From the NCBI RefSeq assembly GCF_022179325.1, contig NZ_BPQQ01000002.1:62001-126000 (forward strand): a DNA stretch of 64,000 nucleotides, read 5' to 3'. Both the position numbers and the translations under genes were made by a program. The notes under the pieces were generated by a model. The model was not told the DNA's origin. It saw nothing but the letters and a program-made list of their open reading frames with translations, and did no database searches. The DNA comes from Methylobacterium isbiliense (GTDB taxonomy: Bacteria > Pseudomonadota > Alphaproteobacteria > Rhizobiales > Beijerinckiaceae). Shown one piece after another: positions 26,591 through 35,390 of the stretch; the first letter of the stretch is position 1, and each line of letters opens with the position of its first letter.

Positions 26591-27223
26591 TCAGCGCCGG
26601 GCCTCGGTCGCCATCCGCAGGGCGAGCCCGGCCAGAACCGTGCCCATGAGCCAGCGCTGCACGAGGAGCCATCCCGGGCGGCGGCTCAGGAACACCGCGA
26701 TGGAGCCCGCCGCGATCGCGATGGCGGCGTTCACGGTCACGCTGACGCCGACCTGCACGGCGCCGAGCATCAGCGATTGGGACAGCACGCTGCCCTGCGC
26801 CGGATCGATGAACTGGGGGAGCAGCGAGAGGTAGAGCATGGCGATCTTAGGGTTGAGCAGGTTCGTCACGAACCCCATCGCGAACAGCTTGCGCGGCCCG
26901 TCCACCGGCAGGTCGCGCACCTGGAACGGCGATCGCCCGCCCGGCCGCACGGCCTGCCATGCGAGGTAGAGCAGGTAGGCCGCCCCGGTCAGCCGCAGCG
27001 CGTCGTAGGCGTAGGGCACCGCGAACACCAGCGCCGTGATGCCCAGCGCGGCGCACAGCACGTAGAACACGAAGCCCAGCGCCACGCCGCCCAGCGAGAT
27101 CAGCCCGGCCACGCGCCCTTGGCAGATCGAGCGCGAGATGAGGTAGATCATGTTGGGGCCGGGCGTGAGCACCATGCCGAGCGAGACGAACGCGAAGGCA
27201 AGCAGCGTTGTCGAGCTCGGCAT
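26591..27223 (-). CDS. LysE/RhtB-family amino acid exporter
   Basis: A 210-residue six-helix inner-membrane translocator. The conserved N-terminal GMVLTPGPNMIYLISRS motif and later FVTNLLNPKIAMLYLSLLPQF are diagnostic of the LysE/RhtB family, which exports amino acids such as threonine, homoserine or lysine. It interrupts the polysaccharide locus. No regulator gene is adjacent. Its presence next to an amino-acid-activating carrier module may be coincidental. Confidence 0.9.
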   Translation of the reverse strand: MPSSTTLLAFAFVSLGMVLTPGPNMIYLISRSICQGRVAGLISLGGVALGFVFYVLCAALGITALVFAVPYAYDALRLTGAAYLLYLAWQAVRPGGRSPFQVRDLPVDGPRKLFAMGFVTNLLNPKIAMLYLSLLPQFIDPAQGSVLSQSLMLGAVQVGVSVTVNAAIAIAAGSIAVFLSRRPGWLLVQRWLMGTVLAGLALRMATEARR

Positions 27224-27262
27224 GGCGATGATCTCCTTCGGACGACGCCGGACAGCCTTCGC

Positions 27263-28420
27263 CTATCCGGGCCTAGCGACCTCGGCGTAGACCGCGCGCA
27301 GGCGCTCGGCCAGGGCCTCGAGGGTGAAATGCTGCGCGTAGAGGTGCCGCGAGGCCGCCTGCATGCGCCCGAGCCGGGCCGGATCGTCGATCAGCCCGGC
27401 GAGCGCCCGGGCGACGGAGTTGGCATCGCGCTCCACGATCACCCCGTTCAGGCCGTCGCGCACCACCGCCCGGGTCTCGGCCACGGGCGTCGCCACCAGG
27501 GCGGCGCCCGCGCAGGCGCCCTCGATCAGCGAGAGCGGCATGTTCTCGGCCTCCGAGGGCAGCACGACGATGTCCGCCTCGATCATCAGCCGGTGCACCT
27601 CGCCCGAGGGGATCCAGCCGGTGAAGTGCACCCGCTCCGCGAGGCCCGCCGCGCGCGCTTGCGCGGCGCAGGCCTCCACCGCGCCGTTGCCCGCGACGGT
27701 GCAGGTCCAGGCGCCCTGCCGCCCGAGTCGCGCCAGGGCCTCGATCAGCACCGGCACCCCCTTGCGGGTGCCGACCTCGCCCGCGAACAGGATCCGCACC
27801 GGCCGGCCCGGCGCCGCGGCGATCTTCGGCAGCCGCAGCGGGGCGGCGAAATCCGGGATGCCGTTCGGCACGACGCGCAGGCGCTCGGGCGCCACGCCGG
27901 CCTGGGCGACGAACCGCTCCCGCGAGACCTCGCCGAGCGCGATCACCCGGTCGGCGGCCCGGCAGAGGGACAGGAAGAGCCGCCCGGAGAGGTCGCGGCG
28001 GGCGATGCCGTCGACGGGGAACTGGCCGTGGAAGTGGAGCACCACCGGGCAGCCGGCGCGGCGGGCGAGGGCCGCCAGCACGCGCTTGCGCACGAGGCTG
28101 CCGCCGGTCGCGAAGTTGATGTGGACGAGATCCGGCCGGAATCGCGCCAGCGCCGCCGCGAAGGCGAGCGCCCGGCCGGGAAAGGCCGCGATCCAGCCCG
28201 CCCCTTGCGCCTCCCCGCGGCTCGCGAGGTAGTGCACCGCGACACCATCCTGCTCGGCGAGGCGCCCGCCCTCCCGCAGGTAGAGGTACAGGCGGTCGAT
28301 CCCGCCCTTGCCGTCGGGGCCGGACGGCGTGACGCACAGCACCCGCACGGGCCGGGCCGGCGCGCCGGCCCGGAGCCCGCGCGGGGCCGCCGGCGGGGGA
28401 GCCTCGGCAAGGTCGATCAC
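27263..28420 (-). CDS. GT4-family glycosyltransferase
   Basis: A 385-residue GT-B enzyme with an N-terminal glycosyltransferase-4-like domain (LCVTPSGPDGKGGIDRLYL, then LVHINFATGGS) and a C-terminal donor domain (ILFAGEVGTRKGVPVLIEAL, then LPSEAENMPLSLIEGACAG). Two GTG codons are possible starts, at 28426 and 28420. GGAGG abuts the first but lies 6 nt before the second, which decides for 28420. It is divergent from the polymerase-like gene and probably adds a sugar to the same repeat unit. Confidence 0.85.
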   Translation of the reverse strand: MIDLAEAPPPAAPRGLRAGAPARPVRVLCVTPSGPDGKGGIDRLYLYLREGGRLAEQDGVAVHYLASRGEAQGAGWIAAFPGRALAFAAALARFRPDLVHINFATGGSLVRKRVLAALARRAGCPVVLHFHGQFPVDGIARRDLSGRLFLSLCRAADRVIALGEVSRERFVAQAGVAPERLRVVPNGIPDFAAPLRLPKIAAAPGRPVRILFAGEVGTRKGVPVLIEALARLGRQGAWTCTVAGNGAVEACAAQARAAGLAERVHFTGWIPSGEVHRLMIEADIVVLPSEAENMPLSLIEGACAGAALVATPVAETRAVVRDGLNGVIVERDANSVARALAGLIDDPARLGRMQAASRHLYAQHFTLEALAERLRAVYAEVARPG

Positions 28421-28501
28421 AGTCACCCTCCGCAGACGGAACGCAGCCGCACCCTGTGTGTCGCCGGGTCAAGAAAGTCTTACGCCGATCCGCGACGGGT
28501 C

Positions 28502-28522
28502 CGACTGAGGCTCATTCAGTCG
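28502..28522. promoter_or_regulatory. Inverted repeat in divergent promoter region
   Basis: CGACTGA (28502-28508) and TCAGTCG (28516-28522) form perfect 7-bp arms around a 7-nt spacer, between the divergent glycosyltransferase and polymerase-like genes. Without a T-run, and placed upstream of both starts, it is more like an operator than a terminator. No binding protein can be named. Confidence 0.4.
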
Positions 28523-28641
28523 TGCCGAGATCCCGGCCGCGCGGATTCGCACCGGGCCGTTCGTCCGATGTTAACCGGACCGCGCGTCTTCTGTGCAGGA
28601 GCCGGGCCGTCGGCGAGGCAGAACGGCGCAGCGGGGCGGCG

Positions 28642-29913
28642 ATGAGCGGGATCGGATCTGTGCCCGCGGCGCGGCCGGATCATCCGGCGACGCCGCTCCT
28701 GACGGCGCTGTTCCTCGCCTACGGCGCGCTGCTGCTGATGCGCATCGGCCTCAACGGGCGCCTGCTCGACCTCGCGATCAACTACACGGCGGATGGCGGC
28801 TCGATCGTCGAGAAGATCCACCCGACCTTCTGGGGCTTCCTGGCGGTGGGCGGGATGGCCCTCGTCAGCTTCCGCATCACGCTCGATGCCTGGGAGCTGC
28901 GGGTGGTGCGCGCGCTGCTGGCCTTCTGCGGCGCGGTGTGCGGGCTGCTCGCCTTCGCGGTCGTCACCGGGCGCAGCGCCTCGGTCGGCTACCTGCTGGA
29001 TTCCTACGTCGCGCTCATCGTCTTCGCGCTCGTCTTCGTGTTTCCGGTGCCGTGGCGGCGCGCGCTGGGCCACGCGCTGCTCGGCTACATGGTGGCGGGC
29101 GCGCTGCTGGCGATCGTCGAATTCGCGCTGCGCTTCAGGGTGATGCCCTTCACCGAGGGCGAGGCGGTGTTCCGTCCGACCGGGCTGACGCCGCACCCGC
29201 TCGAACTCGGGCTGTGGTGCGCGGTGGGCATCGGCTTCACGGCGGCCGGGGACTGGTCGCGCGGGACCAAGCTCGCGGCGGGCGGCCTCCTGCTCCTCGG
29301 CTGCGTGGTTTCGGGGGCGCGCCTCGCCACGCTGGTGGCGGGCGCCTGCACGGTGCTGGTGCTGGTCCAGGGCATCGGGGCCGGCCTGTCGCCGCAGCGC
29401 CGGCGCGAGCGCCAGATCCTCGTGGTGCTGGGCGTGCTGCTGGTCGGGCCGGTGCTGCTCGGCGGGCTCGCGGCGGCCGGGGCCTTCGGCCGCTTCGCCG
29501 GCGGCATGGCGGACGACAACGCGATGGCGCGCGTCCGCGTCTACGAGGTCTTCGGGCTGCTCTCCTGGCACGACCTGCTCGTCGGCGGGGACATCAACGC
29601 GGTCGTGAAGCTGGTGCGCGAGCGCTACGACCTGCCCTACATCGAGAGCGCGCTCGTCATCTTCGTGGTGCAGCTCGGCATCCTCGGCACCGTGCTGCTG
29701 CTCGGCATGCTGGCGCGCCTCGTGCGCATCGTCCTGATCGGCGCGGCATGGCCGGTCACGATGGCGGTCGTCGCCTTCTTCGTCGTGGCGCTGAGCAACA
29801 ACGGTCTGGCGACGAAATCGTCCTCCGTCTTCCTGCTGCTCGGCCTCGCCATCACCCTGCACGCCTCCCCCGCGACCGTCCGCTCCGCGGCCGCAGGTGC
29901 CCGCCGATGCTGA
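28642..29913 (+). CDS. Polysaccharide polymerase/O-antigen ligase-like membrane protein
   Basis: A 423-residue protein with about 10-12 hydrophobic helices and a larger hydrophilic loop late in the sequence (roughly residues 275-335, containing NAMARVRVYEVFG and LVGGD). This is the topology of Wzy polymerases and WaaL-type ligases, including VpsF-like proteins. It would polymerise lipid-linked repeats at the periplasmic face. The start ATG 28642 is preferred: the upstream open frame to 28456 is Arg-rich and lies in the promoter region. The next gene starts 7 bp inside this one. Confidence 0.75.
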   Translation: MSGIGSVPAARPDHPATPLLTALFLAYGALLLMRIGLNGRLLDLAINYTADGGSIVEKIHPTFWGFLAVGGMALVSFRITLDAWELRVVRALLAFCGAVCGLLAFAVVTGRSASVGYLLDSYVALIVFALVFVFPVPWRRALGHALLGYMVAGALLAIVEFALRFRVMPFTEGEAVFRPTGLTPHPLELGLWCAVGIGFTAAGDWSRGTKLAAGGLLLLGCVVSGARLATLVAGACTVLVLVQGIGAGLSPQRRRERQILVVLGVLLVGPVLLGGLAAAGAFGRFAGGMADDNAMARVRVYEVFGLLSWHDLLVGGDINAVVKLVRERYDLPYIESALVIFVVQLGILGTVLLLGMLARLVRIVLIGAAWPVTMAVVAFFVVALSNNGLATKSSSVFLLLGLAITLHASPATVRSAAAGARRC

Positions 29914-31427
29914 ACGCCCCGCTCTCCGCCGGCGCCGATCCGGCCTCGCCGGTCCTGCCCGATCCCGTCGCGTCCGGCATCCGCCGCATCCGCGTGCGCC
30001 TCGACCCGCTGCGCCTGTGGCGCTGGCAGCTCTGGCTCCTCGACGCGCTGGCGGCCCGGCCCGGCCTCGCGGTCGAGGTGGAACCCGTGCCCGGGCGCCC
30101 CTACCCGGCCGCGCTGCGCCTGCTTCTCGCCCTGGAGCGGCCGATCTTCCGCCTCACCGGCGCGCAGGCGGCCGATCTCCTCGACCCGGAGGCCCTGCCC
30201 GGCGCGTGGCTGGGCCCCCAGGGCATCCCCGACCGCACCATCGACCTCACGGGCGCACCGGGCGGCGGCGCCCTGTCGCCGCTCTACGACGGCGAGGCCG
30301 GCGACGAGGCGCTGATCGGGGCGATCCTGGAGGATCGCGCGGTGCGCCTCTCCTTCGCGGGGGCGAGCCCGGCGCTCGGCCCCGATCTGCGGCCGGCGAT
30401 CGAGAGCCGCACCGTGCTGACGCGGGCGCTCAACCGGGTCTTCTCCACGGTGCTGTCGCTCTGCCTCGCCGAGGCCGGACGGCGGCCGGCGAGCGCAGGC
30501 GGCGGGGCCGCGGCGCCCGCGCGCCCGATCGGCGCCGGGGCGGTCGCGGCCTTCGCGGCCGCCACGCTCGCCCGCAAGGCGGGGGATCGCCTCACCGGCC
30601 TCTGCGTGCGCGCGACCCGCTGGCGCGTCGGCTGGCGGCAGCTCGCGCACGCGGACGACTTCCTCGGCCTGACCCGGCGCCTGCCGGAGACCGGATACGC
30701 GGTGCTGCCCGACGACGGCCGGCGCTACTACGCCGACCCGTTCCCGTTCTCGGCGCAGGGGCGGCGCTGGCTCTTCGTCGAGGAATACTGCTACGCCCGC
30801 CAGAAGGGCCTGATCGCGGTGGCCGAGGTGGCGGAGGGCCGCATCGGCCCGGTGCGGCCGGTGCTCGAAGAGCCGCATCACCTCTCCTACCCGTTCGTGT
30901 TCGCGCACGAGGGCGCGGTGTTCATGATCCCGGAGAGTTCGGCCTGCGGCCGGGTGGAGCTCTACCGCGCCCGCCGGCTGCCGGATTCCTGGGAGCGGGT
31001 GGCGGTGCTCCTCGACGGGATCGCGGCCTCCGACGTGACGCTCACCCGCGCGGACGGGCTGTGGTGGATGTTCGCCGGCACGCATCCCTACCAAGCCTCG
31101 GTGCGCGACACCCTGAGCCTCTTCCACGCCCCCGACCTCCTCGGCCCCTGGACGCCGCACCCGCTCAACCCGGTGGTGGTGGACCTGCGTCAGGCACGGC
31201 CCGGCGGGCAGTGCTTCCGGATCGACGGGACCCTGTGGCGCCCGGTGCAGGACGCCACGGACGGCTACGGCTCGGCGCTGGGCCTGTGCCGCGTCGACGA
31301 CCTCACCCCGCTGACCTATCGCCAGACGCTCGCGGCGACGATCCGGCCCGGTCCGGCCTGGGCGCGTGACGGGCTGCACACCCTCAACCGCGACGGCCTG
31401 TTCGAGGTGGTGGACGGGATGTTCTGA
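29907..31427 (+). CDS. Glucosamine inositolphosphorylceramide transferase-like protein (beta-propeller glycosyltransferase-like)
   Basis: A 506-residue protein. The C-terminal about 260 residues form blades resembling GH43/GIPC-transferase propellers: YYADPFPF, WLFVEEY, HHLSYPFVF, MIPESS, ASDVTL, WWMFAGTHP. These matches resemble the plant GINT1/GIPC-transferase N-terminal domain, which has homologues in bacterial polysaccharide loci. The N-terminal about 230 residues (IRVRLDPLRLWRWQLWLLDAL) resemble the formyltransferase-like companion region often fused to it. Overlap of 7 bp with the polymerase gene indicates one operon. A sugar-transferase role is likely but the substrate is unknown. Confidence 0.65.
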   Translation: MLNAPLSAGADPASPVLPDPVASGIRRIRVRLDPLRLWRWQLWLLDALAARPGLAVEVEPVPGRPYPAALRLLLALERPIFRLTGAQAADLLDPEALPGAWLGPQGIPDRTIDLTGAPGGGALSPLYDGEAGDEALIGAILEDRAVRLSFAGASPALGPDLRPAIESRTVLTRALNRVFSTVLSLCLAEAGRRPASAGGGAAAPARPIGAGAVAAFAAATLARKAGDRLTGLCVRATRWRVGWRQLAHADDFLGLTRRLPETGYAVLPDDGRRYYADPFPFSAQGRRWLFVEEYCYARQKGLIAVAEVAEGRIGPVRPVLEEPHHLSYPFVFAHEGAVFMIPESSACGRVELYRARRLPDSWERVAVLLDGIAASDVTLTRADGLWWMFAGTHPYQASVRDTLSLFHAPDLLGPWTPHPLNPVVVDLRQARPGGQCFRIDGTLWRPVQDATDGYGSALGLCRVDDLTPLTYRQTLAATIRPGPAWARDGLHTLNRDGLFEVVDGMF

Positions 31428-31476
31428 AGAGCGATCGTCCGACGTGGACTGCCGCGGCGTCGGGTTCCCGCCCCGC

Positions 31477-32862
31477 TCAGTTCCGCGTCAGCAGGTGCGC
31501 CAGCAGGGCGCGCAGCTGCGCCGGCTTGATCGGCTTGTGGATCAGCTCGCAGCCCACCGCCCGCACATGCGCCTCGACCTCCGCGGAATGGTCGGCGGTG
31601 GTCACCACGGCCGGGATGTTGCTGGCGTGGATCGAGCGCAGCCACGTCACCGTGTCGAGTCCGCAGGCGCCGCCGTCGAGGTGGTAATCGGCGATGATCA
31701 CATCCGGGACCCAGGTGGAGCCGGGCATCAGGCGCATCAGGCTCAGGTGGTCGCGGGCCGCGAGCGCGTAGGCGTCCCAGTGCTGAAACAGCCGCGCCAG
31801 CGCTTCGAGCGCCCCCCGGTCGTTCTCGATCACCGCGATGCGGGCGCCCGTGAGGCTCGTCGGCAGGACGACCGGCTGCACGGGGCGCGGCGCCTCGGGG
31901 GCGGCTTGCGGCAGCATCAGGGTGAAGCGGGAGCCGTGGCCGACCCGCGAGGCGAGCGTCAGGCGATGGCCGAGCGCCTCGGCGGAGCGGCGCACGATCG
32001 AGAGGCCGAGGCCGAGCGCGATCTCGCCATCCACGCTCTCGCGCCCGCCGCGGTGGAACTCCTCGAAGATCAGGTCGCGGTCGGCCTCCGGAATGCCGGC
32101 CCCGGAATCGATCACGTCGATGCGCACCCTGTCCCCGCGGGGGCGCGCCGCCACCAGGACACCGCCGGTCTCGGTGTAGCGGATGGCGTTCGACACGAGG
32201 TTCTGCAGGATGCGCTGCAGCAGCAGCAGGTCGCTCGACACCCAGAGGCCGCCGGGCCGCACCGCGAGCCGCAGGCCCTTGCGGGCGGCGAGCGGGCCGA
32301 AGCTCGCCTCGACGCTCGCCATCACGTCCGCCACCTTGAGGCTGCGGGGCGCCGGCTGGATCAGGCCGGCATCGAGCTTGGAGATGTCGAGGAGCGTCTT
32401 GATCAGGTCCTCGATGGTCTGGAGGCCGCGCTCGACCTGGCCGACGATCGCCTCCGCCTCCCGGCTCACCGCGAGGTCGCCGAGCGCGGAGAGCGAGAGC
32501 CGCGCGGCGTTGAGGGGCTGGAGCAGGTCGTGGCTCGCCGCGGTCAGGAAGCGGGTCTTGGAGCGGTTGGCCCGCTCCGCCTCCTCCTTGGCGGCGGTGA
32601 GCGCCTGGTTGGAGCGCTCCAGGCTGCGCATCAGCGCGGTGAGTTCCTCGGTGCGCGCCCGAACCTGCCCTTCGAGGGTGATCGCGGTCTGGAACAGCGA
32701 GTAGGCGGAGCCACGCTGGTCCATCGACCGCTCGACCTGCGACATCAGGGCGGCGTTGATGCGCTCCAGCTTGGCGATGCGCCGGTGCAGCGCCTCGGTG
32801 TCGTCGCGGGTGTCGGGGGCGGGCGCGCCGTCGAGCAGGCCGATGCTCATGAACTGGCTCAT
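31477..32862 (-). CDS. Hybrid sensor histidine kinase/response regulator (NahK-like)
   Basis: A 461-residue soluble hybrid kinase. It has an N-terminal coiled coil (about 20-105, no PAS or TM), a DHp domain with phospho-acceptor His111 (AASHDLLQPLNAA), a CATPase with N-box QNLVSNAIRY and G-box DSGAGIPE, and a C-terminal receiver with Asp392 (IIADYHLDG) and the conserved Lys in HKPIKP. It begins 10 bp after the FIST-domain gene, and such FIST/hybrid-kinase pairs are known as NosP/NahK, where the haem-binding FIST protein reports nitric oxide to the kinase. Here the input must come from a partner because no sensor domain is fused. Confidence 0.87.
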   Translation of the reverse strand: MSQFMSIGLLDGAPAPDTRDDTEALHRRIAKLERINAALMSQVERSMDQRGSAYSLFQTAITLEGQVRARTEELTALMRSLERSNQALTAAKEEAERANRSKTRFLTAASHDLLQPLNAARLSLSALGDLAVSREAEAIVGQVERGLQTIEDLIKTLLDISKLDAGLIQPAPRSLKVADVMASVEASFGPLAARKGLRLAVRPGGLWVSSDLLLLQRILQNLVSNAIRYTETGGVLVAARPRGDRVRIDVIDSGAGIPEADRDLIFEEFHRGGRESVDGEIALGLGLSIVRRSAEALGHRLTLASRVGHGSRFTLMLPQAAPEAPRPVQPVVLPTSLTGARIAVIENDRGALEALARLFQHWDAYALAARDHLSLMRLMPGSTWVPDVIIADYHLDGGACGLDTVTWLRSIHASNIPAVVTTADHSAEVEAHVRAVGCELIHKPIKPAQLRALLAHLLTRN

Positions 32863-32872
32863 GGACCGGGTC

Positions 32873-34033
32873 TCACGGAGCGGCTTGCCGGCCGATCGCG
32901 ATGCCGGTGAAGGTCTGGTTGAGGTGCATGGAACGGAACTGCTCGCCGTAGGTCTCGAAGCCCACGACGTTGTAGCGGCGGTAGAGGTCCGAGATGCTGT
33001 GGCGGACTTGGTGAAGCTCGGCGTCGAGGCGCCGCAGCACGCATTCGAAGCCGATGACGAGGTCGAGGCCGCCGAGATTGGCGTCGAGCCGCGCGAGTTC
33101 CTCGCGGGTCGCCTCGACGATGTCCTTCTGCCGCGCCAGCGTCAGCACCACGCCCTCGTCCACCGCACAGTGGAAGCTGAGCGAGCCGTCCGGGTTGAGG
33201 TGACGGATCGAGCGGCAGAAATAATCGCCGCCGATGCGCACCACGAGCGGGTTGGCGGCGAAGTTGGCGGGCGAGAGCGCCTGGAGCGGCAGGCCGAGCG
33301 CGCGGGCGTACTCGGCCGCCGCCGGCTCGGCGTTGAGTTCGCGCACGGCCCGGCTGTCGTGGTCGGTGTCGGTGACGACGAACTTGACCTCGGTCGGCTC
33401 GAAATTGTGGTTCTTGAAGATCTCCACCGGGAAATCGGTCTCGACGAGCAGCAGGACCGCGGCGCGCCGGTGCACCTGTCCGTCGTGGATGAGCGCGGTG
33501 TCGCTGAAGGTGAGTTCGTCCCCCGCCGAGCCGCCGACGAGCGGGATGCCGTCGAGCCCGGTGGCCACCGCCGAGATCACCGTCTCCTCGGAATTGGCCA
33601 GCCCGTCGATGAGGGTGATGGCGAAGCGCTGGCCCCCCTGCCCGATCGCGTCGAGATCCGCGCGCAGCGTCCGGATCGAGGCCGCGGCGCGCTCCGCGTC
33701 GAGCTGGCCGATGCGTTCGAGCAGCGCGGTGGCGATGCGGAACCCCTCCCGCGGGAAGGCCACCGCCACGAGGCCGCGCGCCAGCCCGCCCATCGGGCTG
33801 ATCTCGCCCGAGGAGGTGCACCCCGAGACGCGCACGCCCGGGAAGTGCCGGCCGAATGCCTCGGCCAGCGCCTCGACCCCGTAGGTCGGCGAGAAGAAGA
33901 TGATGAGTTGTGCCACCCGGCCGCATTCGAGCGCGGAGGCCAGAGCCGCCACCGCCGTCTCCGCCGCGGGCTCGTCGGTCCAGGCCGTCTGAATGCCGCA
34001 CAGGTGCGAGCACGAACGCGTGCCCTGCGCCAC
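32873..34033 (-). CDS. FIST-domain sensory protein (NosP-like)
   Basis: A 386-residue protein with FIST N (about 30-230: SGCTSSGEISPMGGLARG, VGGSAGDEL) and FIST C (about 235-375) domains. FIST proteins are ligand-sensing modules, and the NosP branch binds haem and NO and controls an adjacent NahK kinase. I chose GTG 34033: GGGAGAG lies 5 nt upstream, while the in-frame ATG at 34075 has no Shine-Dalgarno. First gene of a leftward pair with the hybrid kinase. A large perfect stem-loop lies 105 bp upstream. Haem or NO binding cannot be shown from the sequence. Confidence 0.82.
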   Translation of the reverse strand: MAQGTRSCSHLCGIQTAWTDEPAAETAVAALASALECGRVAQLIIFFSPTYGVEALAEAFGRHFPGVRVSGCTSSGEISPMGGLARGLVAVAFPREGFRIATALLERIGQLDAERAAASIRTLRADLDAIGQGGQRFAITLIDGLANSEETVISAVATGLDGIPLVGGSAGDELTFSDTALIHDGQVHRRAAVLLLVETDFPVEIFKNHNFEPTEVKFVVTDTDHDSRAVRELNAEPAAAEYARALGLPLQALSPANFAANPLVVRIGGDYFCRSIRHLNPDGSLSFHCAVDEGVVLTLARQKDIVEATREELARLDANLGGLDLVIGFECVLRRLDAELHQVRHSISDLYRRYNVVGFETYGEQFRSMHLNQTFTGIAIGRQAAP

Positions 34034-34727
34034 TGTTTCTCTCCCAGGCCCGGCCGCGCTGCCGGGTGGCCGCATTATGCGGCGCGGGCTGGGTCGTTGC
34101 AACGGCAGGGAGGGTGGTGTGCCGGTTAAAGCAGGGTGCGCAGGCGCAGCCGGTGCGGCAGCTGCGCCTGCGCTGGGGATCGGGGCGACGATCGCCCCCG
34201 CGATCGGCGGCCGCACCCGAGAAGGCGCGCCCGCCAGGATGCCGGCCCCGATCCCGCCTGCTTCGCGGCGACGTTTCCTCCGACCGCTGAGATCACCACG
34301 ATAGGGCCGAGCGGCGCCCGGCGACTATTGGACCAAGGTGCAGAACCTTCCGGGACGTTGCGTCAACCGATCCTTTCATACCAAAGCACACTAGAAGCAG
34401 ACCTGCCGTCCATGCTAGGCCGTTCACACAGTCAAGCGGTTCGTATTTACTCACTATTCGTAGATGCCGTCGGGGCGCATCGTCCCGGAACGACAGTCGG
34501 GGACGCCGCAGCCTCGACCCGATCCAGCCGGGCCGTGCGGGATACACCCGCCGGATCCGCATGCGGGGCGATGGGGCACAGGCCAGGAGGCCGCGGCTCC
34601 GGCTCCCCCGGCAGCAAAGGGATATCGCAGTCCGATGGTGGGATTGACCCGTCCGGCCAACCATGTGCTTCCTCATCGCGGGAGGACACCGGACGACACG
34701 CCGGCGCCCGTCGCGGAGGGGTCGGAC
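34034..34727. other. Long divergent intergenic region between FIST-kinase operon and response regulator
   Basis: About 690 bp without a convincing gene. Frames that cross it are Arg/Pro-rich and lack family resemblance. The part 34320-34470 is distinctly AT-richer, with runs such as GTATTTACTCACTATTCG, and is the likely site of promoters for one or both directions. The inverted repeat at 34138-34173 is described separately. Confidence 0.6.
34138..34173. repeat. Perfect 13-bp inverted repeat upstream of the FIST gene
   Basis: GCGCAGGCGCAGC (34138-34150) and GCTGCGCCTGCGC (34161-34173) are perfect reverse complements around a 10-nt spacer. As RNA of the FIST-kinase transcript it would form a very stable leader hairpin; as DNA it could be an operator. 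There is no T-run in either direction. Confidence 0.7.
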
Positions 34728-35390
34728 ATGCACCTGATGATCGTCGACGACCACCCGCTGTTCCGAGAAGCCCTGACGAGTGCCGTGCGCCTCGCGTTTC
34801 CGGCGGCGGCCGTGGAGGAGGCGGACGGCATCGACAGCGCCTGCGCGGCGCTCTCGCGGCTGCGCTCGGTGGATCTCACGCTGCTCGACCTCACCATGCG
34901 CGGCGTCAACGGCTTCGACGGCCTCATCGCCATCCGCACCCGCTTTCCCCGCATCCCGATCCTGGTGGTCTCCGGCCTCGACGATCCGCGCATCGTGCGC
35001 GAGGCGCTGAGCCATGGCGCGGCGGGCTTCGTGCCCAAGGCCGCCGGCAAGGCCGTGCTGACCCGGGCCATCACCGACGTGCTCAACGGCTCGATCTTCG
35101 TGCCCGAGGGCATGGGCGGCCCGGAGGGCGAAGCGCCCCGCAGCGGCAAACCGCCGATCGCCGAGCGCATCGCCGAACTCACGCCCCAGCAGGTGCGGGT
35201 GCTGCTGATGATCCGGCAGGGCAAGCTCAACAAGCAGATCGCGCACGAACTCGGCGTCGGCGATTCCACCGTGAAGGCCCACGTCTCCGAGATCCTGCGC
35301 AAGCTCGGCGTCATCAGCCGGACCCAGATCGTCATCGAGACCGCCAACCTCGATTACGAGCACATCCTGTCGGAGCAGAGCTCGGGCTAA
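34728..35390 (+). CDS. LuxR/NarL-family two-component response regulator
   Basis: A 220-residue regulator with an N-terminal receiver (acidic pair in IVDDHPLFREA, phospho-acceptor Asp54 in TLLDLTMRG, Lys in VPKAAGK) and a C-terminal LuxR-type helix-turn-helix (ELTPQQVRVLLMIRQGKLNKQIAHELG, then STVKAHVSEILRKLG; each quoted part is in the 150-205 range). ATG 34728 has GGAGG 8 nt upstream. It is divergent from the FIST and hybrid-kinase genes and is the probable output of that system. Its stop codon lies inside the left end of the palindromic element at 35387-35493. Confidence 0.9.
   Translation: MHLMIVDDHPLFREALTSAVRLAFPAAAVEEADGIDSACAALSRLRSVDLTLLDLTMRGVNGFDGLIAIRTRFPRIPILVVSGLDDPRIVREALSHGAAGFVPKAAGKAVLTRAITDVLNGSIFVPEGMGGPEGEAPRSGKPPIAERIAELTPQQVRVLLMIRQGKLNKQIAHELGVGDSTVKAHVSEILRKLGVISRTQIVIETANLDYEHILSEQSSG

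Noticed and set aside
25154-28645. A 1163-codon plus-strand frame over the CapK, LysE and glycosyltransferase genes
   Set aside because: It passes through three real genes in other frames and has no recognisable domain.
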